A DNA stretch of 64,000 bases from Gymnopilus junonius (taxonomy: Eukaryota; Basidiomycota; Agaricomycetes; Agaricales; Galerinaceae): NCBI GenBank assembly GCA_015501075.1, contig JADNYJ010000002.1, forward strand, positions 124,001 through 188,000, written 5' to 3'. This document shows positions 1 to 10,139 of this stretch, piece by piece. The first letter of the stretch is position 1, and every line of letters begins with the position of its first letter. The notes below the pieces were generated by a model. It made no database searches. It was not told the DNA's origin and saw only the letters and a program-made list of their open reading frames with translations. The translations under genes were made by a program, and so were the position numbers.

Positions 1-637
1 CAACAACACCTGTGAAATACGAGTTGATCGGTCAGGGCTCGGTCGTATAGAAGCCAAAAGGTCAAACATTTGATGGCCTGCATGTTATGAGGTCGTATAA
101 TATTCGGTTGAGCTGAAATATAGTCAAGGTCGTTTCGAGAGATTGTACAAGAGAAATTCCAGAGAGAGAAGAAGCGTGCTGGTGACAAGAAATGATGTTG
201 AACGTTAGCGGTTATGATCACTGTTTGGCGTCGACACAAATAACACCTGTACACAACGGATAACGACTAACTGATTGTAACCACCTCAATGGCCCAGGCA
301 AGAGCATACAATGTCACATCCTTAGATCGCCAAAGGGAATAAATAATTATCGACAGTCCGAGTGTAATTACTCGTATACCATACTGAATCCTGTTTATAC
401 AGTTGCCTAGCGCAAGATTCATAGAAAACAGCTAAAAGATCAGAAGTAGATGTACATACGCCAAAAAAAAAGATATATAACACAGAAGAACAGAAAAAAA
501 CTACCAAACAAAAGGCCGCGAGATGATATCAAGAAAAACAAGAGATTTAAAATGAAAACATACGTTACAATGGAATTTGACAGAGCAAAATACGATAGCA
601 GATAACGAAAGCGATCTGAGGACACGGCCTGCGGTGC
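1..637. other. Non-coding flank left of the first gene
   Basis: No convincing coding frame, RNA gene or repeat is visible. The right part is probably the 3' untranslated region of the minus-strand gene that ends at 638. Short open frames here are A/T-rich and show no domain. Confidence 0.5.
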
Positions 638-2475
638 CTACACGTCTGTAGATTCTTTAGACAACCTCCTCTTCTTCAATGGAGGACTGGTGTTGCTTTG
701 ACTGTCACTCTCCTGCGTAGCTGACCTCTTCCCGTCAAGGTGGATAACCTTTTCCTCAGGCTGCAAGAGATCTGCATCAATTGAGTTGAAGGGCTCTTCC
801 TTAGAGAAAGTAAATGGTTCGAGCAATCCTAATCCCAGGGATACGACCGTTGGCAAAGTGCCGTTCCGGAGAACTGGGCTTTCGGGTTCCGAAGGACCCT
901 TGGGAATACGCACCGGAGAAATGGGAGAGTCCTCAACTGTAGACCATGACCCATAGATATAGAAAGGGTCGCTTGACGAAGCAGGAGCAAGAGAATCTTC
1001 AGAAAACCAGGCTTCCGAGAGATCAGAATGCTGCCTATTATGTAGCGTCCCAAGAGGCTTTTTGATAAGAGGCGAGCCATGGCTCTCGCGATACCGTCTT
1101 GACGGATTCAATGGGGATGACACTGGACCTTTAATGAATTGGGGTCGGTTGATTGTTTTAGGAAACAAGATCTTTGAGTGACCTGGTGTCTCAAAAGCAG
1201 CAGAACTGGAAGGAGCCCCAGAAGGACTAGACAATGGAGAGGAGTGCATCGCCAGCATGGGTCCCAGCGGTCCTGTTTTGATGGGACTTGCCAAAGGCGC
1301 AAGCATAGTAAGTGATATGTCGCGTGTGGTGGAAAGAGGGTGACTAGGACTGGCAAAACGCCATGGTTGGTCAGAAGGAAGTGGGGGAGGGGAGTGCCGG
1401 AAAGCGGGAGTTTGAAGTGGATTGTATGGCGATTCAGGAATGACTGGAACGGGGAGGACTGGTGATTTGACAAGGTGTTCAGCAGAGCTAGAAGTGATAA
1501 CAAAGGTAGAATCTGAAGATATGCCCCCGTGCGGAGTGAGCGGAGGGCTAATTATTTCGGCTGGGGGATCATGATCGCTTTCGTCTTCGGCATGATCAGT
1601 GAGACCCCGCTGCAATGGCCCAGACGAGGCAAATGATGGCGGTTGGTCGTCTGTATCCTTTTGCTTCTGCGTCTCACGGTCACGGCGACGTTTAGGAATT
1701 TGAGTTGGTTTAACTGTACGGAATCGGGACTTATGAGAGGTCATTTCTGGAGCTGTCTGTGGAGTAACGACCATGCTAACAAGACTGTCATGAACCTCGT
1801 CGTGAGATTTGGTCGACACATGGTGTCTATTTTCCTCTGAAATATTCAATTAGGAAAATGGTAAAAGAGAATGAAAATGGAGGACCAACTTCCTGATCCA
1901 CGGCCCCGTGGTCGGTCGAGATTCCCGTCTCTCCTGTTGGACATGGCAATTTTATGTTTCTCAAAGACATGTCGCCGCCACATGCTCTTCGCATTGACAC
2001 CAGCATAAGTTCTCCTGCAAAAAGTGCAACGAAGGCGAGGCTCTTCGCCTTCTGGCCAGCCTTCAGGGCCACGCTCCTTTAAATCCTTCTTCTTGGCGGG
2101 GCACCAACCGCGGGGTGGTTCCAGATGAGGCGGATAAGGAATACCACTGAGATTTGGGTTAGGCTGTGAGATGAAGTCATGAGCATCAAGGAACCACTCG
2201 GGATTTTCAGCCATCAAAGAGTATGTGAGGCCATCTGGATGGAGATGCGAATTTGGGAAGTCGGTGAAGGGGGGATGTATGAAAAGGACATCTGGATCCG
2301 AAGGCTGGGGATCCATTCCCGGTGGAGGCAGGGCAAGTGAGTCATGAGAACGACTGTTTCTAGTGGCATGTACGGGTGTACGAGAAGAAGACTGAGAGGC
2401 AGGATTATAAGGGGCGGGATGGAAGGAAGAGGCAGCGGGGGCGAAGAAAGCGAGATGGGTGGTCGTGGTGGACAT
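638..2475 (-). CDS. Two-exon gene, single C2H2-like zinc finger protein of unknown role
   Basis: Model: exon 1 1890-2475, intron 1837-1889 (GTTGGT donor, TTTCAG acceptor, 53 bp), exon 2 638-1836; 594 residues. The phase fits only this donor. I chose the ATG at 2475 (MSTTTTHLAFF) because the upstream part of the open frame is low-complexity leader. Residues 150-174 hold C-x2-C-x15-H-x4-H (RCTFCRRTY ... RRHVFEKH), a C2H2-like or BED-like finger. The rest is Ser/Pro-rich and probably disordered, and it ends near a basic PPLKKRRL patch that could be a nuclear signal. I do not recognise the family. A nuclear regulatory role is inference from the finger and the basic tail. It is the only host-like gene left of the repeat block and has no visible decay. 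Confidence 0.72.
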
Positions 2476-3239
2476 GGGCGGCGAAAAGCAGCGCCAAAGT
2501 CTCAAGCTTGCATTTTCAATTTGTTGATCATCGGAGTTGACACGATACGCGTGTGTCACGTGAACGTGTATTACTATATATGTACGAGCAGTGAACCGTG
2601 CTTCGCATTGAAGAAGCTCAGCGGATTTCATTGAGACATACTTGGTTTGCTAAACATCATGTACAGTTTCCGAAAGACCACTCCGGCTTGCAGACAGCAG
2701 GCCCCGTTAACCTGTACTATATATTAATATCATTTTCTTATATTTTTTGTTTTCTATCCCACTTTCCCCTCATCTGAACCTGATTTGAGTCGCCACTTGT
2801 TGCCAACCCTTGGTTGACTCCTTGTGGCTGGCATAGGGTGACTCTGTCACTGGAATATGTTGAGCACTGCATGAAATTTGAAGCTTGAAGCTCACAGTGA
2901 GTTGAATCAACTCCATGGATTAAAGATTTCCACTTTCAGCTGAGAATGTCAGTGAGTAGTGATTCATATGACATTTTTCTACTGTTTCCTTGAGAAACTA
3001 GGGATGCCATTGTCCAGTTCAGAACCAAAGTTCGAACTGGACTTTTGAGAACTGGACTGAAAGTCTGGTTCAAAGTTCACCATTTTGCTGAACCAGACTT
3101 CAAGTCCAGTTCAAGGTTCAGCTGGATGATGGAGGTTCAAACTAAGTTCAAACCAATATCACTGACCATAGAATTTTTTGTGACTTTGGAGCATTTTCTC
3201 AACAGATTTCACCCCCTACTCTTCGCTTGATCTCATGAG
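2476..3239. other. Intergenic stretch between host gene and repeat block
   Basis: No supported gene. The first 150 bases upstream of 2475 are the likely promoter side of the minus-strand gene and include an AT-rich ACTATATATG stretch near 2573. The distal part contains the degenerate short repeat listed separately, then the outer end of a copia LTR at 3240. Confidence 0.5.
3008..3165. repeat. Degenerate direct and inverted repeats of a GTTC..AACTGGAC motif
   Basis: The words GTTCAGAAC, GAACTGGACTT, CCAGTTCA and AAGTTCAAAC recur in both orientations about every 20-30 bases. Parts could fold back on each other. It looks like an eroded small palindromic element, but no clear ends or target duplication are visible. 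Confidence 0.45.
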
Positions 3240-3636
3240 TATTGAGCAGCAAGTAGTGCGCTCTGCATAGTATCATTGTAACTACTATCTTACCTGGGTT
3301 GTTAGAGGCTAGTGCTAAGGTGACTACTTAGGTACTACTTAGAAGTGCAAAAGACTTAGATTAGGACGCTGTTCAGAGCACCTTATATACCTACAGAACA
3401 TGCAGTGAGTAACTATGTATGAGTAATGCATAAGGCAATTACTCAGCTAATTACTATGTAATTACTAATATCTACTCATAGAATGAGTAATATGCTCACT
3501 AAGTGATCACACATTTAGTCATATAAGAGACTGTGATACTCTTTCATCACTGGATCTAGTCATGTATAGACGTGTCTGATCACACATGTCATGTGAGTCA
3601 TGTGATGTAGTCACATGGACACTTATCATGTCAACA
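3240..3636 (-). repeat. Copia-D 3' LTR
   Basis: 397 bp. Read on the minus strand it begins TGTTGACATGAT and ends GCTCAATA, like the LTRs of copia-A and copia-B. It carries the same internal run of GAGTAAT/ATTACTC words. Confidence 0.85.
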
Positions 3637-3698
3637 CTCCCCCTCAAGTAGTGCTGCATTAGCGCACATACTTGTTCCTGATGCAATGTGTCAGTATT

Positions 3699-4107
3699 CT
3701 ATTCTAAGGGATAGAACTCTATGCCTAGAGCCTGTCTATGTTTAAGGAACAGGGTAGGGCCTAGATTTTTGGTGAATATATCAGCAACATTCTTGTCCGT
3801 AGGGACATGTTCTATTTTAATGTTCCCAAGTTCTATTTGTTCCCAGATATAGTGGTAGCATATTTCGATGTGCTTTATCCCTTTTTGAGTGACAGGATTT
3901 TGCGAGTTAAAAATAGCTCCATGACTATCTCCATATAAAGGAACATATAGGATTGACATCCCGAGTTCTTGGAACAGAATCTTAAACCATGCACAGTCAC
4001 ATGCACAGTCAGAGAGTGCCATGTACTCTGCCATAGTGGAAGACGTTGATACTAGAGTCTGCATCTTGGAGTGCCATTTGATACTCCTGCTCACAAGGGA
4101 AAAGAAG
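3699..4107 (-). pseudogene. Ty1/copia RNase H, C-terminal fragment
   Basis: The translated frame contains the copia RNase H hallmarks STSSTMAEYMALSDC, LYGDSHGAIF and HIEICYHYI, and ends with the family C-terminus GIEFYPLE. It corresponds to the last roughly 135 residues of pol. The N-terminal part of the open frame, up to 4343, runs into gypsy-1 LTR sequence and is not copia coding. Confidence 0.85.
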
Positions 4108-4111
4108 AATC

Positions 4112-4586
4112 TGTTAAGTTCTCGATGAAGGGAAGGGCAGAGTAGGCAGAGGGGATCCACATCGGAGCTACATCGGAGTATGTTGGTGTCGGAGTTGGTC
4201 TTAGCGTAACGTATGTAGACGTAGGGTTGAGACTTCAGCTTCAACGTGTGTGTTGTGCTCCGTTGTCTGGATGTTGTCTCGAATTTTGGAGTTGGATCGG
4301 GATGAGAGAGCGGAGTAGAGAGCATGGATTGATTAATGAACAATATATGAACTGAGGTACCTAATAATAGTTCTAAGGTTTTTATACTATGGAGGAAACT
4401 AAGCGGAGACCGTACATGTACTAGTGAGCAGGCAGATGTGTAAGTTACTCTGCTCTACTCGGAGTTGACTAGCTACGTGTAATCTAAGTGTCTATGTGTT
4501 CCGGGACTTGTAGTACCTCGAGGGGATCATGAGGTCAGAGTTCGTATAGTCGGAGATCGGAGTTGGTTGGAGGTGCGTATATAACA
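4112..4586 (-). repeat. Gypsy-1 3' LTR
   Basis: 475 bp, starting TGTTAAGTTCTCG and ending GTATATAACA on the plus strand. It keeps many CpG sites that are TpG or CpA in the other LTR. Confidence 0.9.
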
Positions 4587-4714
4587 GTATTTCCCCCTTA
4601 GGCCGAACCTTGAGGCCTGTGCATGGGAATGGTCATGTGCTGGTTGGTTTTGGTTGTTTTGAAATTTTCATTCGGTCCTCTCTTCAATATCATCATTCTA
4701 CCTCCCCCGTCAAT

Positions 4715-5788
4715 ATGTCACACACCGATTCCGACTCGGAGGATTTCGAAGACCTCGAAGACCTCGAAGCGCAGGAGCAGAAACTCGCGCTCCAGAGGGA
4801 AGAGCTTCGTCAGAAGCGGGAGCGGATGGAGCAGAGGCAACGGGAGGCAGAGGAGCATGCAGAGGCAGAACGGGCAGCAGAAGAAGCATGGAAGGTGGCC
4901 GAAGCGGAGGCAGCAGTGGAGGTGGAGAAAGCGGCGGAGGCGGAGCAGAGGAAAACTGCAAAGGGGAAGAAGAAGGCGCAGAAGGCAGCTGCAGCACAGC
5001 AGCAGGTGGTCGCGATGCGGGAGTCAGCCGGAGTGTATGAGGCGGTGGACGGAGTCATCTGCATCCGGTGCGTGCAGGCGGGGGTGGAGTGCCTATGGCC
5101 AAGGTAAGTCCCATTTAATGTTTCTTTGTTATGATTTATTTTTTTTGACTTGTGATTTGTTTTTAGGGAGGGTACCAGCAAGGTGGCATCGTGCAACCGC
5201 TGCCAAGTGCAGCGCAAAGCTTGCAAGACCAGCGGAGGAGCTGTGGGATCGGAGGGTCAGGCGGAGTCGGGGGTACGACCAGCCAAGGCGACGGGGATGG
5301 CAAAGCCCAAGTGCAAGATGACAGCAGAGGCGCAGAAAGGGCCGGGTATCGAGCACATTGCTCGATACCTGAGGGAGATCCGGGACTTGTTGGAAGACAT
5401 GTCCTGGATCCAAGATCCCCCATATGCACCATCGGAGCCAAGTGCATCGGAGTACGTACCATCGGACCAGGAGGAAATCGACGCAGAGGCGGAGTATTTG
5501 AACGAGAGGTATGAGAGGGTCGTGGCAGCCTTAGACACGGGGAAGAAGGTTGAGGTGGACGAGTCGGAGGAGTCGGAGGAGGAGGTAGTCGGAGCGGTGA
5601 TGGGTGAACAGGAGGACGAGAGGTCAGATGCGGAAACAAGGAGTGATAGCGAGGGAGAGGTCAAGGTGTTGAAGAGGAAAAGGGATGAGTCATCGGATTC
5701 GGAGGAGGATGAGGAGGAGGATGAGGATGATGGAGGATTAGAAGGGATGAGGATGTATGAGGCACCAGCAAAGCGTGCTCATCAGTAG
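4715..5788 (+). CDS. Antisense gene inside gypsy-1: coiled coil plus Zn2Cys6 cluster plus acidic tail
   Basis: Exons 4715-5103 and 5167-5788; intron 5104-5166 (GTAAGT donor, TTTTAG acceptor, 63 bp); phase is kept and the product is 336 residues. The ATG at 4715 opens MSHTDSDSEDFED; the longer upstream frame starts only at a non-ATG codon. Residues about 13-95 are a Glu/Ala/Lys/Arg-rich probable coiled coil. Cys 116, 119, 126, 139, 142 and 149 give C-x2-C-x6-C-x12-C-x2-C-x6-C, the fungal Zn2Cys6 binuclear cluster spacing, split by the intron. The first half-site lacks the usual basic residues (VQAGVE); the second has QVQRKA. The C-terminal third is Glu/Asp/Ser-rich with KRKRDESS, possibly nuclear. 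It has no stops, unlike the surrounding pol, and is rich in CpG. A DNA-binding or regulatory role is inference. Confidence 0.75.
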
Positions 5789-5797
5789 ATAGTAGTT

Positions 5798-5850
5798 TTT
5801 GTAGAGTTTTTTTTTTTTTTTTTTTTTCTTTCTTTCTCGTCTTTTTCTAT
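5798..5850 (+). repeat. Poly-T / T-rich tract after the antisense gene
   Basis: A run of over 20 T followed by CTTTCTTTCTCG lies just downstream of the stop at 5788. Seen from the retroelement strand it is an A/G-rich tract. It may serve in 3' end formation of the antisense gene, but this cannot be shown from sequence. Confidence 0.4.
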
Positions 5851-5959
5851 ATACTTGTCTTTTCTTGTTAATGATGTTTTTTGGTGAATCGTAAGCTAAG
5901 TGAGAGATTAAAGAGGTCCGGGTTTGTCGGGGTAAGTGGAGTGAAAGTCGGAGATGAGG

Positions 5960-7500
5960 TCGGCACGTGTTCGAGTTCAGTAGCTGGGAGCCAGGATTGT
6001 TCTTCATCGGTGCCTTCATAACCTAACCAGCGAACCAAGTACAATAGCTTGCACTTGCATTATTGATCAAGCTTGGAGTCAAGGACTTCAGCAATTTCAT
6101 ATTTGATTTCGCCTTTGACTTCAACAGGTGAAGGCGGAGATTGAGTCTGATTCAGAATATCATTTGGAGTAAACGGTTCCAGCATAGAAAAGTGGTAAAT
6201 AGGGTAAACACCGTGCATGGAGTCAGGAAGTCATAAAGTAAAAGAGTGTGTGCTGGCTTTGGTGATGATATCAAAAGGACCATAATATTTTTCAGAGAGT
6301 TTCTTGGAGGGACGTGTGGTGCGGAAGAACTTTGCTTTGATGAATGCTTGCTGTCCAACTTGGAAGTCAGGGGGTGGAGTTCGTTGGAGGTCAGTGGAGA
6401 CTTGATAATGCTTTTGTGATTCAGCGATAGCATTCTTGAGTTCTTTGTGTAATTCATCTAGATCAACAACAAAATCGTGAGCGCAAGCGGAGGCGAGGTT
6501 GCATTTGGGGTGGATAGCCATGTTAGGGTGGTAACCTTTATTAGCGAAGAATGGTGAAATGCCAGTAGTAGCACTAGGACCATTGTTGTAAGCAAACTCT
6601 GCAAGAGGTAATAGACTTGACCAATTATCTTGCTGATAGTTGCAATAAATTCAGAGGTATTGCTCTAGTGTCTGATTAGTGCATTCAGTCTGGCCATCAC
6701 CTTCAGGATGGTATCTAGAAGTGAAATGGAGTTTCATGTCAAGTGCTTTTCCTAAGGATTGGAAGAAGTGGGAGATGAATTCAGGTCTGTGGTTGGAGGT
6801 GATGTGTTCGGGGATGCCATGCTTGGAGAACACATGCATGACAAAAAGCATGGCGAGGTCTTCAGAGGTGCAAGTGGAGGTGGTCAGAATGAATATAGCT
6901 TGCTTGGTGAGTTGGTCAACAATGACTAGGATCATGTCATGTCCATCGGACATCAGAAGGATTTCGATAAAGTCCATTGATATTGAATTCCAGGGGCGTT
7001 TGGGGATCGGGAGCTGTTTGAGCAATCTGTAGGGTTTGTGTCATTGAGGTTTGGAATGCATACATGTTGTACATGATTTGCAATACTTCTTTACAAAGTC
7101 TTGTAGTCCAGGCCAGGTGTATTCATGAAGGATAAGACTAGTTGTCTTATTTTGTCCAGGGTGTCCAGCAAGGATATGATCATGCTTGTGTCAGAGGATG
7201 CAGAGTCGGAGGTTGGATGCGTCAGGAACATAGATGCGTGATTCATGACGGAGGTAACCATCTGGATCAAGGGACCAGTGTGGTTTTGGTTCCTTCATGT
7301 GAGCAAGGTAAACTGGGTCGGAGGGTAGCGCAGTGAGGATGTCATGTCGGAGTAGGTCAGAGTCCATGAGGGATACTGCATGGAGGGTGGGTTCAAAGAG
7401 TTGGGTGGCACGGAGGGATGCGGAGAGTTGTTCTTGGGTAAAAATGGGTCGGAAGTTGCTTGGGTTAATGCTTGCATAGTCGCTATTTCCCCCTTTGGGG
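5960..7500 (-). pseudogene. Gypsy-1 integrase with C-terminal chromodomain (broken)
   Basis: The integrase core lies at 6651-7025: NSISMDFIEILLMSDGHD supplies the first Asp, HGIPEHITSNHRPEF has Asn where the second Asp is expected (D to N), and HPEGDGQTECTNQTLEQYL supplies the Glu. The C-terminal part at 6231-6521 has the family's FQVGQQAFIKAK and SEKYYGPFDII. The frame then continues, with stops, into a chromodomain at about 5980-6140 (IKYEIAEVLDSK, YLVRWLGYEGTDEEQSWLP). Chromodomains steer integration of chromoviruses into heterochromatin. The zinc-binding H2C2 region (7020-7300) is recognisable only in pieces. Confidence 0.85.
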
Positions 7501-7821
7501 TAGATGTCCCATCATCTAGTTAAAGAGTCAGGTTTCATACTGAGATGTCCAGGGTGGAAGTGGATGATGAGGTTGAATTAGCAGAGATATTCAGACCAGC
7601 AGGCTTGTCAGTGAGTAAGAACTTTGGTAGTTGTGAAATATGTTAGATTCTTGTGGTCAGTGATGATGTTGATTGGAGTAGCGGAGCCTTCCAGATAATG
7701 TCACCATACTTTAAATGCGTCGAAGATTGCTAGTAGTTCTTTGTCATGGGTGTCATAGTTGATTTCAGGACCTGTGAAAGTTCATGAGTGAAATGCAACA
7801 GGGTAAATCTCATCATCAGAG
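7500..7821 (-). pseudogene. Gypsy-1 RNase H, distal part
   Basis: Frames read FTGPEINYDTHDKELLAIFDAF, the typical gypsy RNase H segment, after the hAT-like insertion. The proximal part lies at 9291-9508 (ETDTSDYALGAILS). Together they were one domain before the insertion. Confidence 0.75.
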
Positions 7822-9282
7822 CAGTACTTTTCAGTCCCCCACAGAATCCTGAAGGACTGGCAGGATTCCTGAGGACTCCTGAGGACTCCTAAGGACTCCA
7901 AGGACTAATGTACATGATCTAAACAGTGTACAATCATTGTTGTGACTTGTCACATTACCTGATAAGCTATTCCTCTTACAGAAATAGCTAAGCATCAATT
8001 GTTATATAATAATTTGCATGTTAAATTAGTAGAGGCCAAAAGGCTTGTAATGTAGAGTATAAAATAATAGTAATCTCTTAGATATGCTGATGTAATCTAG
8101 ACTCTGGACTGGCTGATCACTTACATTTTCTCTTATATCTACATAAAATACTAGTGATTATCTGTAAGGTCAGACTGACCTCTGATGCTGACTATATCAA
8201 GTTAGTTCTATTTGTCTAACTAAACAAAAGTACTGAGCATTATATTAGCAAAGTGGATCTATTAATATGAAACCAGCTATAAATTACATATACTATAAAT
8301 ACTTATCTAAATCTTAAAAAAATAAAGTCAAGTCCTTAGAAATCCTCAGGAATCCTCAGGACTTACTTGAAATTAGATCTTGAGCAGGTAAGCAAAATTA
8401 ATACAACTCACCAGGATTGAACCAAGAACCCTCAAGCATTGCATAAGCATAGCTGTAGGCCACAAGTAATCTACCAACTATACTACTATAGCCACAAAAT
8501 TTTTAAAACTTTCTTCTACATATACCCCCCATCTGTATATATCTTTCAATAATTATCCTCCTTCTCAAAGCTATTTTTGGTACTCTTTTATCAGCCCTTT
8601 ATACTGCTTTTCATATTATCCTCTTTCAAAAGTCTATTTTTAACTTTAGACTACTTGTTAATTATTGTTTTATCATATTTATAGTAAAACTGATCTTTTT
8701 ATATGCCTAGCCCCTCATTTGAGCTATTTTTTGATACTCTTTGAAACCAAATATAATATAAATAAATAAATAAATATTTTTAGAATTTCTGTATTTAATT
8801 TATCACTGGCTTTTCAAAAGTTTTTTGCATTTTTCTCACTGATAGTGCAAGCTAATGACATCATGTGACCAGATTTGGAATCAGTATTGTCATTTGCATC
8901 ATTTCTATTTATAACACTTTTCTGGACAATGATATTTATCATATTATATTAATATTTCTGACCTTGACATATTATATTAATAATTAAGACTATTTGATTA
9001 TCTAACATCAGTTTTCCTTTTTTAGTAATCTTAAAATAGACTATTAACATAAAAAACTATGTATTATATAACATTAACTATATTTCAACTGTTATTTATA
9101 TATAGTCCTGTTGAGTCCTTATTGCCCATCCTCAGGCTTTTCAAAATTCCTCAGGACTATACCCCCCCAGGACTGTCAAATTTGGCTGGTGCCTCTGCTA
9201 TATTTGAGTCCTGAAAATCCTCAGGAATCCTCAGGAATCCTGGATAATTCTGCAGGAATCCATGGGGGACAACAAAGACCTC
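7822..9282. mobile_element. Non-autonomous hAT-like DNA element (1461 bp) inside gypsy-1
   Basis: The element is flanked by a perfect 8-bp target duplication, CATCAGAG, at 7814-7821 and 9283-9290. Removing the element and one copy restores the RNase H reading frame (SDDEIYPVAF). The ends are imperfect inverted repeats: CAGTACTTTTCAGTCCCCC at left and, inverted, GAGGTCTTTGTTGTCCCCC at right. Subterminal repeats of CAGGATTCCTGAGGA lie inside both ends. The interior is A/T-rich with no transposase frame. An 8-bp duplication with CAG-type ends fits the hAT superfamily; other 8-bp-duplicating families cannot be fully excluded. Confidence 0.85.
8403..8493 (-). other. tRNA-related sequence with A and B boxes (SINE-like or tRNA pseudogene)
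   Basis: On the minus strand GGCTATAG is followed by TAGTATAGTTGG (matches the RNA polymerase III A box) and, about 50 bases later, GGTTCAATCC (matches the B box). The spacing would suit a tRNA with a long variable arm, but the T arm and acceptor stem do not pair well. I therefore do not call a functional tRNA. It sits within the hAT-like element. Confidence 0.5.
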
Positions 9283-9290
9283 CATCAGAG

Positions 9291-9508
9291 GTGCAGATAG
9301 AGAGGATCGCTCCAAGTGCATAGTCAGAAGTGTCAGTTTCCACAATAATCAGACAGTCAGGAACCCAGTGAGTGAGGATTAGAGCAGTTGTAAATGCTTT
9401 CTTGAGCTTGTTGAAGGCTTTTTGAGCAGCATCATTGAATTGCCAAGGGGTTCCTTTCCTTGTGAGTTGGGTAAGCAGAACAATGATGTCAGAGTAGTCA
9501 GAGATAAA
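9291..9508 (-). pseudogene. Gypsy-1 RT connection and RNase H, proximal part
   Basis: The broken frame continues from the RT remnant (GFVNFYQ, FISDYSDI) through TRKGTPWQF and AQKAFNKLKKAFTTA to ETDTSDYALGAILS, where the hAT-like element cuts in. The Asp of ETDTSDY is the RNase H catalytic position. Confidence 0.75.
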
Positions 9509-9982
9509 TCATTGGTAGAAATTCACAAAACCTAAGAAGAATTGAACATCCTTAATTTTCTTGGGTTCAGGCCAATCTTGGATAGTCTTGATCTTGCTTT
9601 CGTCCATCTTGAGGCCTTCTGGGGAAAGAATGAATCCAAGGGCTAGCCTATAGGATAATGTCAGAGCTGGGTTGTCAAGTAGTTCAGAACAGAAGTCGAT
9701 ATGGCCCAATTTCCAGTCAATCAATGGATTGTAGCAGAAGAGCCAGTTATATCCTAGAACCAGAACACAGGAGGAGTCCAGTGAGGTTATGAAAAAGTCA
9801 ATAGTAATAGTTTCACCAGAGGGGAATGTAATCGGAATGGTGAGGGTTTCAGTAATCAGTTTGCCATAGGAGCTATCAATCAGTTTGAGCTTAACTGGAT
9901 CAATCGGAGAAGGGAGTAAATTATTAGAATGGATAAAATGGGTATCAACAAAACAATAGCTAGAGCCAGAGTCAATTAACAT
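9509..9982 (-). pseudogene. Gypsy-1 aspartic protease fused to an RT remnant by internal deletion
   Basis: [16 protein letters not shown] carries the D-S-G protease motif, and the domain continues to [18 protein letters not shown]. The frame then jumps, within about 20 residues, to [16 protein letters not shown] and [10 protein letters not shown], which belong after the RT palm in intact elements. The fingers, palm and YxDD site are missing. The frame stays open across the junction, so the deletion is in-frame or nearly so. Confidence 0.85.
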
Positions 9983-10139
9983 TAGTGACTTAAGGTCAGG
10001 TCAGAGCAGAGATGTCAATGAGAGTCAGAGAGAGTCAGGATTAGAAAGAGCAGACACATTGAGCCTTACTTCCTTTGTATGCACACAGCCAGTGTCAACA
10101 TGGTCCCCAGTGTGTGCAAAGGGATGAGGACCACTGACT

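Larger units (their letters stand above)
3240..4111 (-). mobile_element. Copia-D: 3' fragment of a Ty1/copia element (RNase H end plus 3' LTR)
   Basis: Same family as copia-A and copia-B. The 3' LTR (3240-3636) is preceded, in element orientation, by the purine tract TTGAGGGGGAG and the RNase H end. Homology to the full copies stops at about 4107, where the 3' LTR of gypsy-1 begins at 4112 after a few unmatched bases. No target duplication joins this fragment to copia-C on the other side of gypsy-1, and copia-C has the opposite orientation. A recombination junction is therefore more likely than simple nesting. Confidence 0.85.

Noticed and set aside
4623..5321. Long Arg-rich open frame over the antisense gene
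   Set aside because: It is a shadow of the spliced Zn2Cys6 frame. The composition is an artefact of GAG/GCG-rich codons read out of frame, and it runs through the intron.
4710..5664. Several Pro/Ser-rich minus-strand frames opposite the antisense gene
   Set aside because: They are complements of Glu/Ala-rich codons with no family motif.
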